A stretch of DNA of 24,051 bases from CADCWF01 sp903864575 (lineage in GTDB: Bacteria; Chloroflexota; Chloroflexia; Thermomicrobiales; UBA6265). Where the stretch lies: positions 1-24,051 of the forward strand of contig JBEIRG010000017.1 of NCBI GenBank assembly GCA_040376155.1, given 5' to 3'. The position numbers and the translations under genes were made by a program. A model generated the notes under the pieces. That model was not told the DNA's origin, did no database searches, and saw only the letters and a list, made by a program, of their open reading frames with translations. Positions 7,257 through 16,593 of the stretch are shown piece after piece; position 1 is the stretch's first letter; each line of letters opens with the position of its first letter.

Positions 7257-8156
7257 TGCAGCGCGAAGGTGGCTCGCAAGGTCGGCAGCGTCACCTATGC
7301 GCTGCTGCTCGATCAGCGCGGAACGATCCGCTCCGACGTGACGGTCGCGCGATTGTCCGAAGACCGGTTCCAGATCGGCGCCAACGGCGTGCTGGATGTC
7401 GCATGGCTCCGCCATTTTGCCGCGAGCGATCCGACGGTGCAGGTTCGCGACATCACCTCCGCGCTGTGCTGTATCGGCATCTGGGGACCGGAGGCGCGGC
7501 GGGTGGTCGAGCGCACGAGCATGGACGGATGGTCTGACGCGGCATTCCCCTACTACACGGCCCGGCAGCGAGAAATCGGCGAGGTCCCGGTAACGGCGAT
7601 GCGGGTGAGCTATGTCGGCGAACTGGGCTGGGAGCTCTACTGCGCGCCGGAGTATGGCGCGCGGCTGTGGTCGCTGCTCTGGGACGCAGGGCAGGAGAGT
7701 GGCGTGATCGCGGGAGGCCGGGCTGCGTTCGACACGCTGCGGCTTGAAAAAGGATACCGGCTCTGGGGAGTGGACATGGACACCGAGCGGACGCCCCATG
7801 AGGCCGGGCTCGCATGGGCGGTGAAGCCCGCGAAGGGCGACTTCATCGGTCGGGAGGCTTTCCTGCAGATGGCGGAGCGCGAACCTGATGTTCGGCTCGC
7901 CTGCCTTGCGCTGGATGACCCGACGATTGTGCTCATGGGCAAGGAGCCGGTCTTCGTCGATGGGGATGCCGTTGGGTATGTCACCAGCGCGGGCTATGGA
8001 TTCAGTGTTGGGCAGAGTCTTGCCTATGCCTACCTGCCCGCCGCCGCCGCGGTCCGCGGGACGTCGGTCGATGTCGAGTTCTTCGGCAAGCGGTACGGCG
8101 CGGCCGTCCAGAACGAGCCGCGATACGATCCGGCGGGGACCCGGCTCAGGGGATGA
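7254..8156 (+). CDS. GcvT-like folate-binding C-terminal part of the dimethylglycine dehydrogenase-type enzyme
   Basis: This is the C-terminal 300 residues of the same family, covering most of the aminomethyltransferase (GcvT) fold that takes the formaldehyde unit onto tetrahydrofolate. Visible family blocks are KVGSVTYALLLDQRG, RSDVTVARL, SYVGELGWELY, and DTLRLEKGYRLWGVDMDTE followed by the GREAF region. The frame is clean, with no further stop or shift, so any inactivation is recent or the split is tolerated. If translated separately it must start at ATG 7254, directly behind the TAG of the upstream part, by stop-start coupling. Its own N-terminus would lack about 80 residues of the GcvT fold, so it could work only together with the upstream product. 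Its last 11 bases overlap the end of the convergent minus-strand gene. Confidence 0.82.
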   Translation: MCSAKVARKVGSVTYALLLDQRGTIRSDVTVARLSEDRFQIGANGVLDVAWLRHFAASDPTVQVRDITSALCCIGIWGPEARRVVERTSMDGWSDAAFPYYTARQREIGEVPVTAMRVSYVGELGWELYCAPEYGARLWSLLWDAGQESGVIAGGRAAFDTLRLEKGYRLWGVDMDTERTPHEAGLAWAVKPAKGDFIGREAFLQMAEREPDVRLACLALDDPTIVLMGKEPVFVDGDAVGYVTSAGYGFSVGQSLAYAYLPAAAAVRGTSVDVEFFGKRYGAAVQNEPRYDPAGTRLRG

Positions 8157-9105
8157 GCCGCGCCTCCGGGTCGATCGGGTAGATCGCGAAGCGGCGCACC
8201 TGCGTCTCGATGCCGTCGCTCCAGAGGCCGACCGCGAGGGCGGGGGAGGCGTCGACGTCCCACAGTGCGGGATCCTCGGCCTTGACGGTGAGGACGCCGT
8301 CAATCGAAAGCCGGAGATCGTTGCCCCGGACCTCGAGCCGCAGGGTGTGCCAGCCTGCCGGGTCGATCGTTGCCGGTTTCTGGCGGATCAGGCGATCTGC
8401 AGCATACCCGTCGGCCGGATTCGAGATGTCGCTGATGCGCGCGGTGACCGCGCCGGCCCGGTCGCATGGGAATGTGACGCCCGCGCCCCAGACGAGCGCC
8501 TGCGCGTTGACGACCAGGCCGTAGGAGGCGTCGCAGGCATCCGCGGCGGGTGGATCGACCGCGATTTCGGCCTCGATGGCGAACGGACCTGCCGGCGAGA
8601 GACGGGGTGCGGTCAGCCAGAGCTGTCCCGGCGATGGGGCTGAGGATTTGCCGAGAATCTCTCCCCTGAGCAGCCATGGTTGATCGACCAGCGCGGCGAG
8701 GCCCGCGCCCTCGAGTTCGAAAACCGGGTCGGGTGTGGGTAACGGCGTCGCCGTCGCGGTTGCCGAGGGCGAGGGCGTGGGCGTGGGCGTGGGCGAGAGT
8801 CTGACTGTCGGGGTCGGCGTGTCGGTCGATTGATCGGTTGGCGTCGCGGTCGGCGGCGACACGGCTGGCGATGGGGTAGCGGTCACGGGATGGATCGCGA
8901 AGTTCGGCGGGGCAGCCATGTGCGTGGGGTCCGGCACGTCCGGGGCCGGCACGCTCCTTTCCGGGTCCCCGCCGCGGCCCGCGAACAGCACGAGGAAACC
9001 GAGGACGAGCGTGCAAAGCAACGCAGCGGCCACGGAACCAGTCAATGGATTTCGGAGACGATCCGGCACGATGCCGGAACGAGGGGAGAATGACCCGGTA
9101 GACAT
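8146..9105 (-). CDS. Membrane-anchored protein with Pro-Thr-rich linker and probable beta-sandwich domain
   Basis: A 319-residue surface protein of unknown role. The ATG at 9105 is chosen because TGAGG lies 7 bases upstream; the upstream ATG at 9153 has no ribosome site. A single hydrophobic segment (about residues 23-43) acts as anchor or uncleaved signal. A low-complexity stretch rich in T, P and S (about 75-127, with SPTPTPTPSPSATATATP) would span the cell wall or form a spacer. The last 190 residues look like a jelly-roll or concanavalin-like sandwich: QLWLTAPRLSPAGPFAIEAE, then GWHTLRLEVRGNDLRLSIDG near residues 257-276. This pattern resembles LamG or 3-keto-disaccharide hydrolase-like (DUF1080) domains, so carbohydrate binding is possible but unproven. 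Its end overlaps the GcvT-like gene by 11 bases. Confidence 0.8.
   Translation of the reverse strand: MSTGSFSPRSGIVPDRLRNPLTGSVAAALLCTLVLGFLVLFAGRGGDPERSVPAPDVPDPTHMAAPPNFAIHPVTATPSPAVSPPTATPTDQSTDTPTPTVRLSPTPTPTPSPSATATATPLPTPDPVFELEGAGLAALVDQPWLLRGEILGKSSAPSPGQLWLTAPRLSPAGPFAIEAEIAVDPPAADACDASYGLVVNAQALVWGAGVTFPCDRAGAVTARISDISNPADGYAADRLIRQKPATIDPAGWHTLRLEVRGNDLRLSIDGVLTVKAEDPALWDVDASPALAVGLWSDGIETQVRRFAIYPIDPEARLIP
8765..8794. repeat. Five-unit hexanucleotide repeat inside the Pro-Thr linker
   Basis: Two units of GAGGGC and three of GTGGGC stand in tandem on the plus strand. On the coding (minus) strand they specify part of the alternating Thr/Pro/Ser linker. Changes in unit number would keep the reading frame, so linker length could vary between strains. 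Confidence 0.8.
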
Positions 9106-9190
9106 GACGATCCTCACGGCGGGGAAGCGCAGGATCAGGCGGACGAATTGCATTGTTCGGGGGTGAGCCTCTGGGAATCGGCCCGGTCAG

Positions 9191-9219
9191 ATTATGCACC
9201 AGTCTGCTGTCTGAGTAAA
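9191..9219 (-). promoter_or_regulatory. Candidate promoter for the Pro-Thr linker protein gene
   Basis: On the minus strand, TTTACT (complement of 9214-9219) and CATAAT (complement of 9191-9196) stand exactly 17 bases apart. They match the -35 and -10 consensus at four and five of six places. The element lies about 85 bases before the ATG at 9105 in the 208-base divergent spacer with thiD. I see no TPP riboswitch in that spacer. Confidence 0.5.
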
Positions 9220-9313
9220 TCTTCGGAGTGGAGCATCCTGCCCGCCGTCGCTGCCGCCGGATGGCGTACCCTTCCCCCGCGAGGACGATTGCAGCGGACG
9301 GGAGAGCAGCTCC

Positions 9314-10135
9314 ATGGTGGAAGCGGCGCGAGAGGGGCGCGAACCTCGAAAGGCGATGACGATCGCCGGCAGCGATTCGGGAGGGGGCGCGGGCATCCAG
9401 GCCGACCTCAAGACGTTCGCGGCCCACGGCGTGTATGGAACCTGCGCGGTCACTGCCGTGACGGCACAGAGTACGCGGGGCGTTTTTGCCATCGCGGAGG
9501 TGCCGGAGGAGGTCGTGATCGCCCAGATCGACGTTACGCTGGAGGACATCGGGGCGCACGCGGTCAAGACCGGGATGCTCTCGGCGGCGAGCATTGTCGA
9601 GGTGGTGGCCAACCGGCTCGAGGCGTGGGGACTGCCGTTGGTGGTCGATCCGGTGATGGTCGCAAAGAGCGGCGATCACCTGTTGCAGCCGAACGCGGTG
9701 AAGATTGTCAAGCGGGATCTGCTGCCGCTGGCGACGGTGGTCACACCGAACGTGCCGGAGGCCGAGGTGCTGACCGGAATGGAGATCACTACCCTTGACG
9801 CGGCGCGGGAAGCGGCGAAAGCCATTTCCGCACTCGGGCCGAAGGTGGTGGTGGTGAAGGGCGGCCACCTTCCGGGCGAACCGGTAGATGTGATTTGGGA
9901 CGGATCGGGATTCCACGAACTCCGCGCCGAACGGATCGAGACGACGGCCACCCACGGAACGGGCTGCACCTTTTCCGCCGCGATCGCCGCGAATCTCGCC
10001 CTCGGTCTCGATCCGCTGGCGGCGATCGCCGCCGCCAAGCGCTACCTGACCGCGGCGCTGCGCCACGGCTACGTCATCGGTGACGGTCATTCACCGGTGG
10101 ATCACTTCTGGGCGACTCGCCGCATCGACGGCTGA
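9314..10135 (+). CDS. thiD: Hydroxymethylpyrimidine/phosphomethylpyrimidine kinase
   Basis: Cytoplasmic ribokinase-family enzyme that phosphorylates hydroxymethylpyrimidine and its monophosphate to give the pyrimidine diphosphate used by ThiE. Family marks include TIAGSDSGGGAGIQADLKTF (about residues 16-35) at the substrate site, AVTAVTAQ, DPVMVAKSGDHLL, VTPNVPEAEVLTG, VVVKGGH, and the anion-hole/catalytic ATHGTGCTFSAAIA near residues 213-226. The length of 273 residues is normal. GGGAGAG ends 8 bases before the ATG. thiE follows after 28 bases on the same strand, so the two probably form an operon. Confidence 0.95.
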   Translation: MVEAAREGREPRKAMTIAGSDSGGGAGIQADLKTFAAHGVYGTCAVTAVTAQSTRGVFAIAEVPEEVVIAQIDVTLEDIGAHAVKTGMLSAASIVEVVANRLEAWGLPLVVDPVMVAKSGDHLLQPNAVKIVKRDLLPLATVVTPNVPEAEVLTGMEITTLDAAREAAKAISALGPKVVVVKGGHLPGEPVDVIWDGSGFHELRAERIETTATHGTGCTFSAAIAANLALGLDPLAAIAAAKRYLTAALRHGYVIGDGHSPVDHFWATRRIDG

Positions 10136-10163
10136 TCGCACCACGGAACGCGAGGACGGCGAC

Positions 10164-10814
10164 ATGGCGAACGGCGGACGGTTCCCGGCGGACGAATTGC
10201 GCGAGCGGTTGCGGGTGTACCTCGTCTCCGACCCGGAGGCGACCGATGATCTGATCGGCGCGACGCAGGCATCGCTGGACGGCGGGGCGACCTGCGTGCA
10301 ACTGCGGGCCAAGCACCTCGACGGCTACGACTTCTGGCGCAGGGCAGTGACCCTGAAGACCCTCTGCGGCCAGTACGGCGCACTGTTCATCATCAACGAT
10401 CGGCTCGACATCGCGCTGGCCTGCGGCGCGGACGGTGTGCACGTCGGGGTGAGCGATCTGCCGGTGGATGTCGTGCGGGGAATGGTTCCCGCGGGCTTCA
10501 TCATCGGCTACTCGCCGCAGACGGACGAGCACGTCATGGCGTCAGCCCGGATGGGAGCGGATTACGTCGGGCTCGGGCCGGTCTACGCGACAGGCTCAAA
10601 AGCCAACGCGGGCGCGCCGTTGGGCATCGCCGGGCTGAAGCTGCAACTGGCGATCTCGCCGGTTCCGGTGGTCGGCATCGGCGGCATCACCATCGCCAAC
10701 GCACCGGAGGTGATGGCGACCGGAGCGGACGGAGTCGCGGTCATATCGGCAATTCTGAAGGCGGCCGATCCGGCCGAGGCGACCCGCCGGCTGGCGCAGG
10801 CCATCGGGAGGTAG
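10164..10814 (+). CDS. thiE: Thiamine-phosphate synthase
   Basis: A (beta/alpha)8 enzyme that joins the pyrimidine diphosphate made by ThiD with thiazole phosphate to give thiamine phosphate. The 216-residue product has the expected landmarks in order: LRVYLVSD at the first strand, CVQLRAKHLDG, FIINDRLDIALACGADGVHVG, the IIGYSP signature, ADYVGLGPVYATGSKANAG (phosphate and substrate loop), VVGIGGIT, and GVAVISAI. The ATG at 10164 is preceded by GAGGA at 8-12 bases, whereas a longer frame upstream overlaps thiD and lacks a ribosome site. Compared with the usual TxTK loop, TGSKANAG has Gly-Ser; the Lys is kept. This is the functional ThiE of the region, in contrast to the degenerate copy at 12030. 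Confidence 0.93.
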   Translation: MANGGRFPADELRERLRVYLVSDPEATDDLIGATQASLDGGATCVQLRAKHLDGYDFWRRAVTLKTLCGQYGALFIINDRLDIALACGADGVHVGVSDLPVDVVRGMVPAGFIIGYSPQTDEHVMASARMGADYVGLGPVYATGSKANAGAPLGIAGLKLQLAISPVPVVGIGGITIANAPEVMATGADGVAVISAILKAADPAEATRRLAQAIGR

Positions 10815-10828
10815 GGATCGCGTTCTCG

Positions 10829-10849
10829 CGGCCGGGCAGGAACCGGCCG
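10829..10849. terminator. Hairpin between convergent thiE and HAD genes
   Basis: CGGCCGG and CCGGCCG form a perfect 7-bp stem around a 7-base loop, 14 bases after the thiE stop and 28 bases beyond the stop of the convergent gene. No T-run follows on either strand, so it may only pause polymerase or protect ends. Confidence 0.4.
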
Positions 10850-10877
10850 GGATTGCGGCTCGTCAACGCCGGTGTCG

Positions 10878-11948
10878 TCAGGGCGTAACGACTGGCCCGT
10901 CGCCTGGTGCGAAAAGGACCCTGAAATCGTCTTTCATGCTGATGATCACGATGCCGAGCGATTCCAGTTCGGCGCGAGTCTGCGTCATGCCGTTGGTGGG
11001 GCCGTAGTCGAACTCGCGGACCGCGTCGTCGTGCCAGACGATCATCGCGAGATGCGCGGCGGGGCTGGCGAGGGTCCAGCCGAGCATCGCCATGTCGCCG
11101 TCGGAATTGCCCACGGCGAGGATGGGGCGGATTCCGACGTGCCGTTCGACGGCGATCGCCTTGTCGTCACCCCAGACGGGAAACGCAACCTGATCGGTGC
11201 GTTGGAGTTCCGTCTCACCGGGCGCATCTCCCGGGGTCACATCGAGCCCGACCATCATGCCGATCACCTGCGCGGGCGGGATGCCGAAGACCGGCTCGGC
11301 ATGGGCGCGAAGGAACTGAATGTCTCCCGCGGACGCCATGTAGACGGTGAATCCGTTGGCTTCCAGAAACCGCATCGTCTGGATCATCGGAACGTAGGCA
11401 AGTGCGACCACGCGCCGGTCGTAGTAGCCATTTTCGGCTGTTGCGAGCCAACGAACCGCGAGATCGTGGTACTCCCCCGGGGTCTCTCCGGTGAACGGAT
11501 CGACGACCAGTTCCGTCACGTCTTCCGGTGGCAGCGCCACGAGCGTGTGGTCGTCGAGCGAGACCAAATCGGCGTAAGGCGTGGCCTTCGCGAGGGTTGG
11601 GGTGGCGGCGATCAGATCGCGCGCGCGGTCCTCGGCGAACATGAGGTCGACGTAGACCGGGCGTTCCACCCAGAGCGTGCCGTCGAGATCGAAGACTGCG
11701 GCGCGGTCCTCGGGGATGACGAAATCCGGGCTGGCCGGATCGGTTACGGAGGCGACGAAATCACGGATCGCCTGCTTCGCTGCGCCGTCGTTCCATGCGG
11801 AGAGGGGGTCGCCACTTGCAGCTGGCGTGGCATCCTGCGCGAGAAGGGGAGTGAAGCCGGGCGCCGCGAGCAGTGCGGCGAGCGCGGCTGCCCCGGTCAG
11901 GAGGCCGCGGCGGCTGGTGCGGCTCATCATGAGAGCGGGCGGAAACAT
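10878..11948 (-). CDS. Tat-exported HAD-superfamily phosphatase
   Basis: Predicted exported phosphohydrolase of 356 residues. The ATG at 11948 is preceded by GGGAG at 7 bases. A twin-arginine signal (MMSRTSRRGLLTGAAALAAL, about residues 7-26) ends in a likely cleavage region near PLLAQDATPA. The HAD motifs are complete. Motif I is FDLDGTLW with the nucleophile D87 and acid/base D89. Motif II is the Ser in YMASAGD. The Lys sits in WGDDKAI. Motif III is GNSDGDMAML. This set resembles the phosphoserine phosphatase-like HAD branch. The substrate is unknown. Its place between thiE and the ThiS-like fusion suggests, without proof, a role in dephosphorylating thiamine or pyrimidine phosphates outside the cell before uptake. 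It is divergent from the fusion gene. Confidence 0.87.
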   Translation of the reverse strand: MFPPALMMSRTSRRGLLTGAAALAALLAAPGFTPLLAQDATPAASGDPLSAWNDGAAKQAIRDFVASVTDPASPDFVIPEDRAAVFDLDGTLWVERPVYVDLMFAEDRARDLIAATPTLAKATPYADLVSLDDHTLVALPPEDVTELVVDPFTGETPGEYHDLAVRWLATAENGYYDRRVVALAYVPMIQTMRFLEANGFTVYMASAGDIQFLRAHAEPVFGIPPAQVIGMMVGLDVTPGDAPGETELQRTDQVAFPVWGDDKAIAVERHVGIRPILAVGNSDGDMAMLGWTLASPAAHLAMIVWHDDAVREFDYGPTNGMTQTRAELESLGIVIISMKDDFRVLFAPGDGPVVTP

Positions 11949-11986
11949 GCTGAAACTCCCGAGTGCTACGGTTCGACGTACCCGTG

Positions 11987-11995
11987 AGGATAGCC
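11987..11995 (-). promoter_or_regulatory. Candidate -10 element for the HAD phosphatase gene
   Basis: On the minus strand GGCTATCCT stands 39 bases upstream of the ATG at 11948, in the 81-base divergent spacer. It repeats the element seen before the flavoenzyme and zinc-ribbon genes. No -35 box is evident. Confidence 0.4.
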
Positions 11996-12029
11996 TGCCC
12001 TGCCTCGCCGGAGCGGGAGCAAGCGCGAC

Positions 12030-12782
12030 ATGAGCGGAATGAACGAAGGTTTCGTGCCGAGGTTGGCGGTAGCCGTCGCGCTCGGCGATCTGCCCGGGGT
12101 GGAGCAAGCCGTGCGGACAGCGGTTGCGTCCGGGGTCGATTCGGTCCTGCTGGATGCGGGCGCGGCAGGCCCCGATGAGGCGATCGCGGGAGTCGCGGCG
12201 ATCGCAGGCTGGGTTGACGTACCGGTGGTGCTGGCCGGATCGCCGTCGGCTGCGAGCGCGGCGGGTGCTGGGGCATTGCTGCCGGAGTCGGGGATGAGCA
12301 GCGGCGAGGCCCGCCGGATGCTGGGCCCGGGTCTGCCGCTGGGCCGGGAGGTCGGAGCGCCCGAGGTTGCGGCGGTCGCGCATGGGTTGGATTTTCTCGT
12401 CGTTTCGCTGGATGGCCTGGGTGCGCCGGACGTGCGCGCCGCGGTGGAGTCGAGTTGGTTTCCGGTGCTTGCGCGGGTGGGTGATGCTGACGGCGCGGCT
12501 TCGGCCATTCGGGCCGGGTGCGAAGGCGTCATCGTTCCCGTTCTCCCTGGCTTGGCGATTTCGGACATCGCCGCCGCGCTGCCGCCCCGGCACGAGGCCG
12601 AGCAGACGGTCACGTTGAACGGGGATGTCGTGCCGCTCGAACCGGACACGTCGGTCGCCGACCTGCTCGCCGACGCCGGCCTTTCCGGGATGGGCCGCGT
12701 GACGGTCAACGGCGTCGCGATCCCCCGCCGCGGGTGGGATGACCGGCTGATCGAGGCCGGAGACCGGATCGAGTCGCAGTAG
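12030..12782 (+). CDS. Fusion of degenerate ThiE/TenI-like barrel and ThiS-like domain lacking terminal Gly-Gly
   Basis: A 250-residue protein of two parts. Residues about 10-185 follow the outline of a ThiE/TenI barrel: a VDSVLLDAG strand, AGAGALLPESGMSSGEARRM resembling the GVHL/EAR segment, then GLDFLVVSLDGLG, and a closing GCEGVIVPVLPG. The ThiE active-site signatures (QLRxK, NDR, GPxxxTxxK) are missing, so catalysis of thiamine phosphate synthesis is unlikely. Residues about 192-250 match the ThiS ubiquitin-like fold: VTLNGDVVPLEPDTSVADLL, RVTVNGVAIPRRGW, then LIEAGDRIES. ThiS normally ends in Gly-Gly, which carries the thiocarboxylate sulfur; here the chain ends DRIESQ. Neither other frame restores a Gly-Gly just after the stop. 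The start ATG 12030 has GGGAG 10 bases upstream. Possible roles are a regulatory or scaffold protein for thiazole synthesis, or a decaying fusion. Confidence 0.8.
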   Translation: MSGMNEGFVPRLAVAVALGDLPGVEQAVRTAVASGVDSVLLDAGAAGPDEAIAGVAAIAGWVDVPVVLAGSPSAASAAGAGALLPESGMSSGEARRMLGPGLPLGREVGAPEVAAVAHGLDFLVVSLDGLGAPDVRAAVESSWFPVLARVGDADGAASAIRAGCEGVIVPVLPGLAISDIAAALPPRHEAEQTVTLNGDVVPLEPDTSVADLLADAGLSGMGRVTVNGVAIPRRGWDDRLIEAGDRIESQ

Positions 12783-12794
12783 AGCCCGGCTCCT

Positions 12795-13118
12795 TCACAT
12801 ATCTGCCGGGTCCCAGAAGCAGGCGCCCAGGTCGACGCGGTCCTCGGTGAGAAAGGGAACTCCCTCATCATGAAGCAGGGCGCGCATGACCTCGGGGTGC
12901 CCGAAAGCCCAGCCGCCGGAGAGCCTGCCGTCGCGGTCTACCACGCGATGGCAGGGCAGGTCGTCGTCCGCGACGCGGGAGAGCGCGCCGCCGACGATCC
13001 GGCTTGCGCGCGGAGAGCCGAGCGCGCGGGCGATCGCGCCATAGGTCGTCACCCGTCCAGCAGGGATGCGGGCGACAATGGCCTTGACGCGGCGCGCGAA
13101 GGTTGACGAGTCGTTCAC
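12795..13118 (-). CDS. Compact MGMT-family DNA alkyltransferase domain protein
   Basis: Single-domain member of the O6-alkylguanine-DNA alkyltransferase superfamily, 107 residues from GTG 13118 (GGCCGGGATC just before it). The longer GTG start at 13154 lacks a ribosome site. Conserved parts are ARIPAGRVTTYGAIARALGS (the DNA-binding helix region, about residues 16-35), the arginine-finger segment ASRIVGGAL and LPCHRVV with C56 at the alkyl-acceptor place. In alkyltransferase-like (ATL) proteins this Cys is usually Trp or Ala; here Cys is kept, so direct repair activity is possible although the N-terminal domain of Ogt/Ada is absent. The gene is convergent with the ThiS-like fusion (12 bases apart) and divergent from the LOG gene. 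Confidence 0.87.
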   Translation of the reverse strand: MNDSSTFARRVKAIVARIPAGRVTTYGAIARALGSPRASRIVGGALSRVADDDLPCHRVVDRDGRLSGGWAFGHPEVMRALLHDEGVPFLTEDRVDLGACFWDPADM

Positions 13119-13198
13119 GATCCCGGCCCCAAACTGCGGCGATACTCCCGGCACGGTAGCACGGCGGTGGCCGAACGGTAGGGAAAGGATCTCGCGGG

Positions 13199-13789
13199 AT
13201 GGCTCCGACCACGGTGTGCGTCTTCTGCGGCTCGCGCGATGGCGCGAACCCGGCCTATCTCGCCGCGGCCACGGCCCTCGGTTCGGCTGTTGCCGGGCGT
13301 GGGTGGGGGCTGGTCTTCGGCGGCGGCCGGGTCGGTCTGATGGGCGCGGTGGCGGACGCCGCGCTCGCCGCTGGCGGTCAGGTGACCGGAGTCATCCCGG
13401 ATGCCTTGTGGCGGCGCGAGGTCGGGCATACCGGGTTGAGCGAGTTGCTGGTGGTCGGCTCGATGCACGAGCGCAAGCAGGCAATGGCCGACCGCGCGGA
13501 TGCGTTCATTGCCCTGCCGGGCGGGTTCGGCACCTTCGAGGAATTCTTCGAGGTGCTGACGTGGGCGCAACTCGGGTTTCACGCCAAACCGTGCATTCTG
13601 CTGGATGTGGAGGGATTCTGGGACCCGCTGGCCATGATGGTGGACCGGGCGACGGAGGAGGGATTCATCCCGCGCGCGAACCGGGACCTGATGCTGACTG
13701 CGCCATCGGTCGAGGATGCGCTCGACCTCGTGGCTGGGCATCGGAGGCGTGATATCCCGGTCCCGGCAATGCCCCCGGAGGATCGCTGA
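13199..13789 (+). CDS. LOG-family nucleoside 5'-monophosphate phosphoribohydrolase
   Basis: Cytosolic Rossmann-fold hydrolase of 196 residues. The family removes ribose 5-phosphate from (cytokinin) nucleotides or from AMP-like purine monophosphates. It has the two signatures FGGGRVGLMGAV (about residues 40-51) and PGGFGTFEE (107-115, catalytic Glu and phosphate loop), plus the MHERK segment (89-93) used for substrate binding. The first strand with CVFCGS is typical. The end (IPVPAMPPEDR) is an ordinary polar tail. Ribosome binding is modest (AAAGGA about 9 bases before the ATG). In bacteria outside plants the role is probably nucleotide salvage. It is divergent from the alkyltransferase gene across 80 bases and lies 120 bases before secA. 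Confidence 0.92.
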   Translation: MAPTTVCVFCGSRDGANPAYLAAATALGSAVAGRGWGLVFGGGRVGLMGAVADAALAAGGQVTGVIPDALWRREVGHTGLSELLVVGSMHERKQAMADRADAFIALPGGFGTFEEFFEVLTWAQLGFHAKPCILLDVEGFWDPLAMMVDRATEEGFIPRANRDLMLTAPSVEDALDLVAGHRRRDIPVPAMPPEDR

Positions 13790-13818
13790 GAGGCCCGCAC
13801 CGTCCCCGGATGAACCCT

Positions 13819-13856
13819 GATTCGACGCTGAACCGTATACTTCATCGGTTCGAATC
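13819..13856 (+). promoter_or_regulatory. Candidate secA promoter with inverted repeat over the -10 box
   Basis: TATACT at 13836-13841 is a good -10 hexamer, 69 bases before the secA ATG. It is flanked by GAACCG (13830-13835) and CGGTTC (13846-13851), a perfect repeat, and outside that by GATTCGA (13819-13825) and TCGAATC (13850-13856). No clear -35 box was found. The arrangement could be an operator or a chance set of repeats. Confidence 0.4.
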
Positions 13857-13909
13857 CGCATTGCGCCCGTCGCCGGTTGGCCGGCGTTCGTGAAGGCCCA
13901 TCCTGACCG

Positions 13910-16510
<2,601 letters not shown>

Positions 16511-16530
16511 CCTCGCGCGCGCGATGTGAG

Positions 16531-16560
16531 GCGGCCGGGGTGGCATCCCCGGCCGCTTTC
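16531..16560 (+). terminator. Intrinsic terminator after secA
   Basis: A perfect 10-bp stem (GCGGCCGGGG / CCCCGGCCGC) around a TGGCAT loop is followed by TTTCC. The stem is very stable and the T-run short. It stands only 34 bases before the next ATG, so the metalloprotease gene either has a promoter within or before the hairpin or depends on readthrough. Confidence 0.75.
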
Positions 16561-16593
16561 CGTTCGCCGGGCAGGTGGCGAAGGAGACGTGGA

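Noticed and set aside
5850..8303. Long minus-strand open frame opposite the flavoenzyme genes (over 800 codons)
   Set aside because: It is antisense to clear DMGDH/GcvT sequence, its product is Arg/His/Pro-rich without family resemblance, and it also overlaps the Pro-Thr protein gene.
9106..9313. Possible TPP riboswitch upstream of thiD
   Set aside because: A CTGAG occurs at 9211, but the GGCTGAGA and ACCCTTTGAACCTGAT-type conserved blocks of the TPP aptamer are absent.
13846..13862. tRNA T-loop-like GGTTCGAATCC before secA
   Set aside because: Only three of the five T-stem pairs form, and there is no acceptor stem, D-arm or anticodon arm upstream; it is better explained as part of an inverted repeat.
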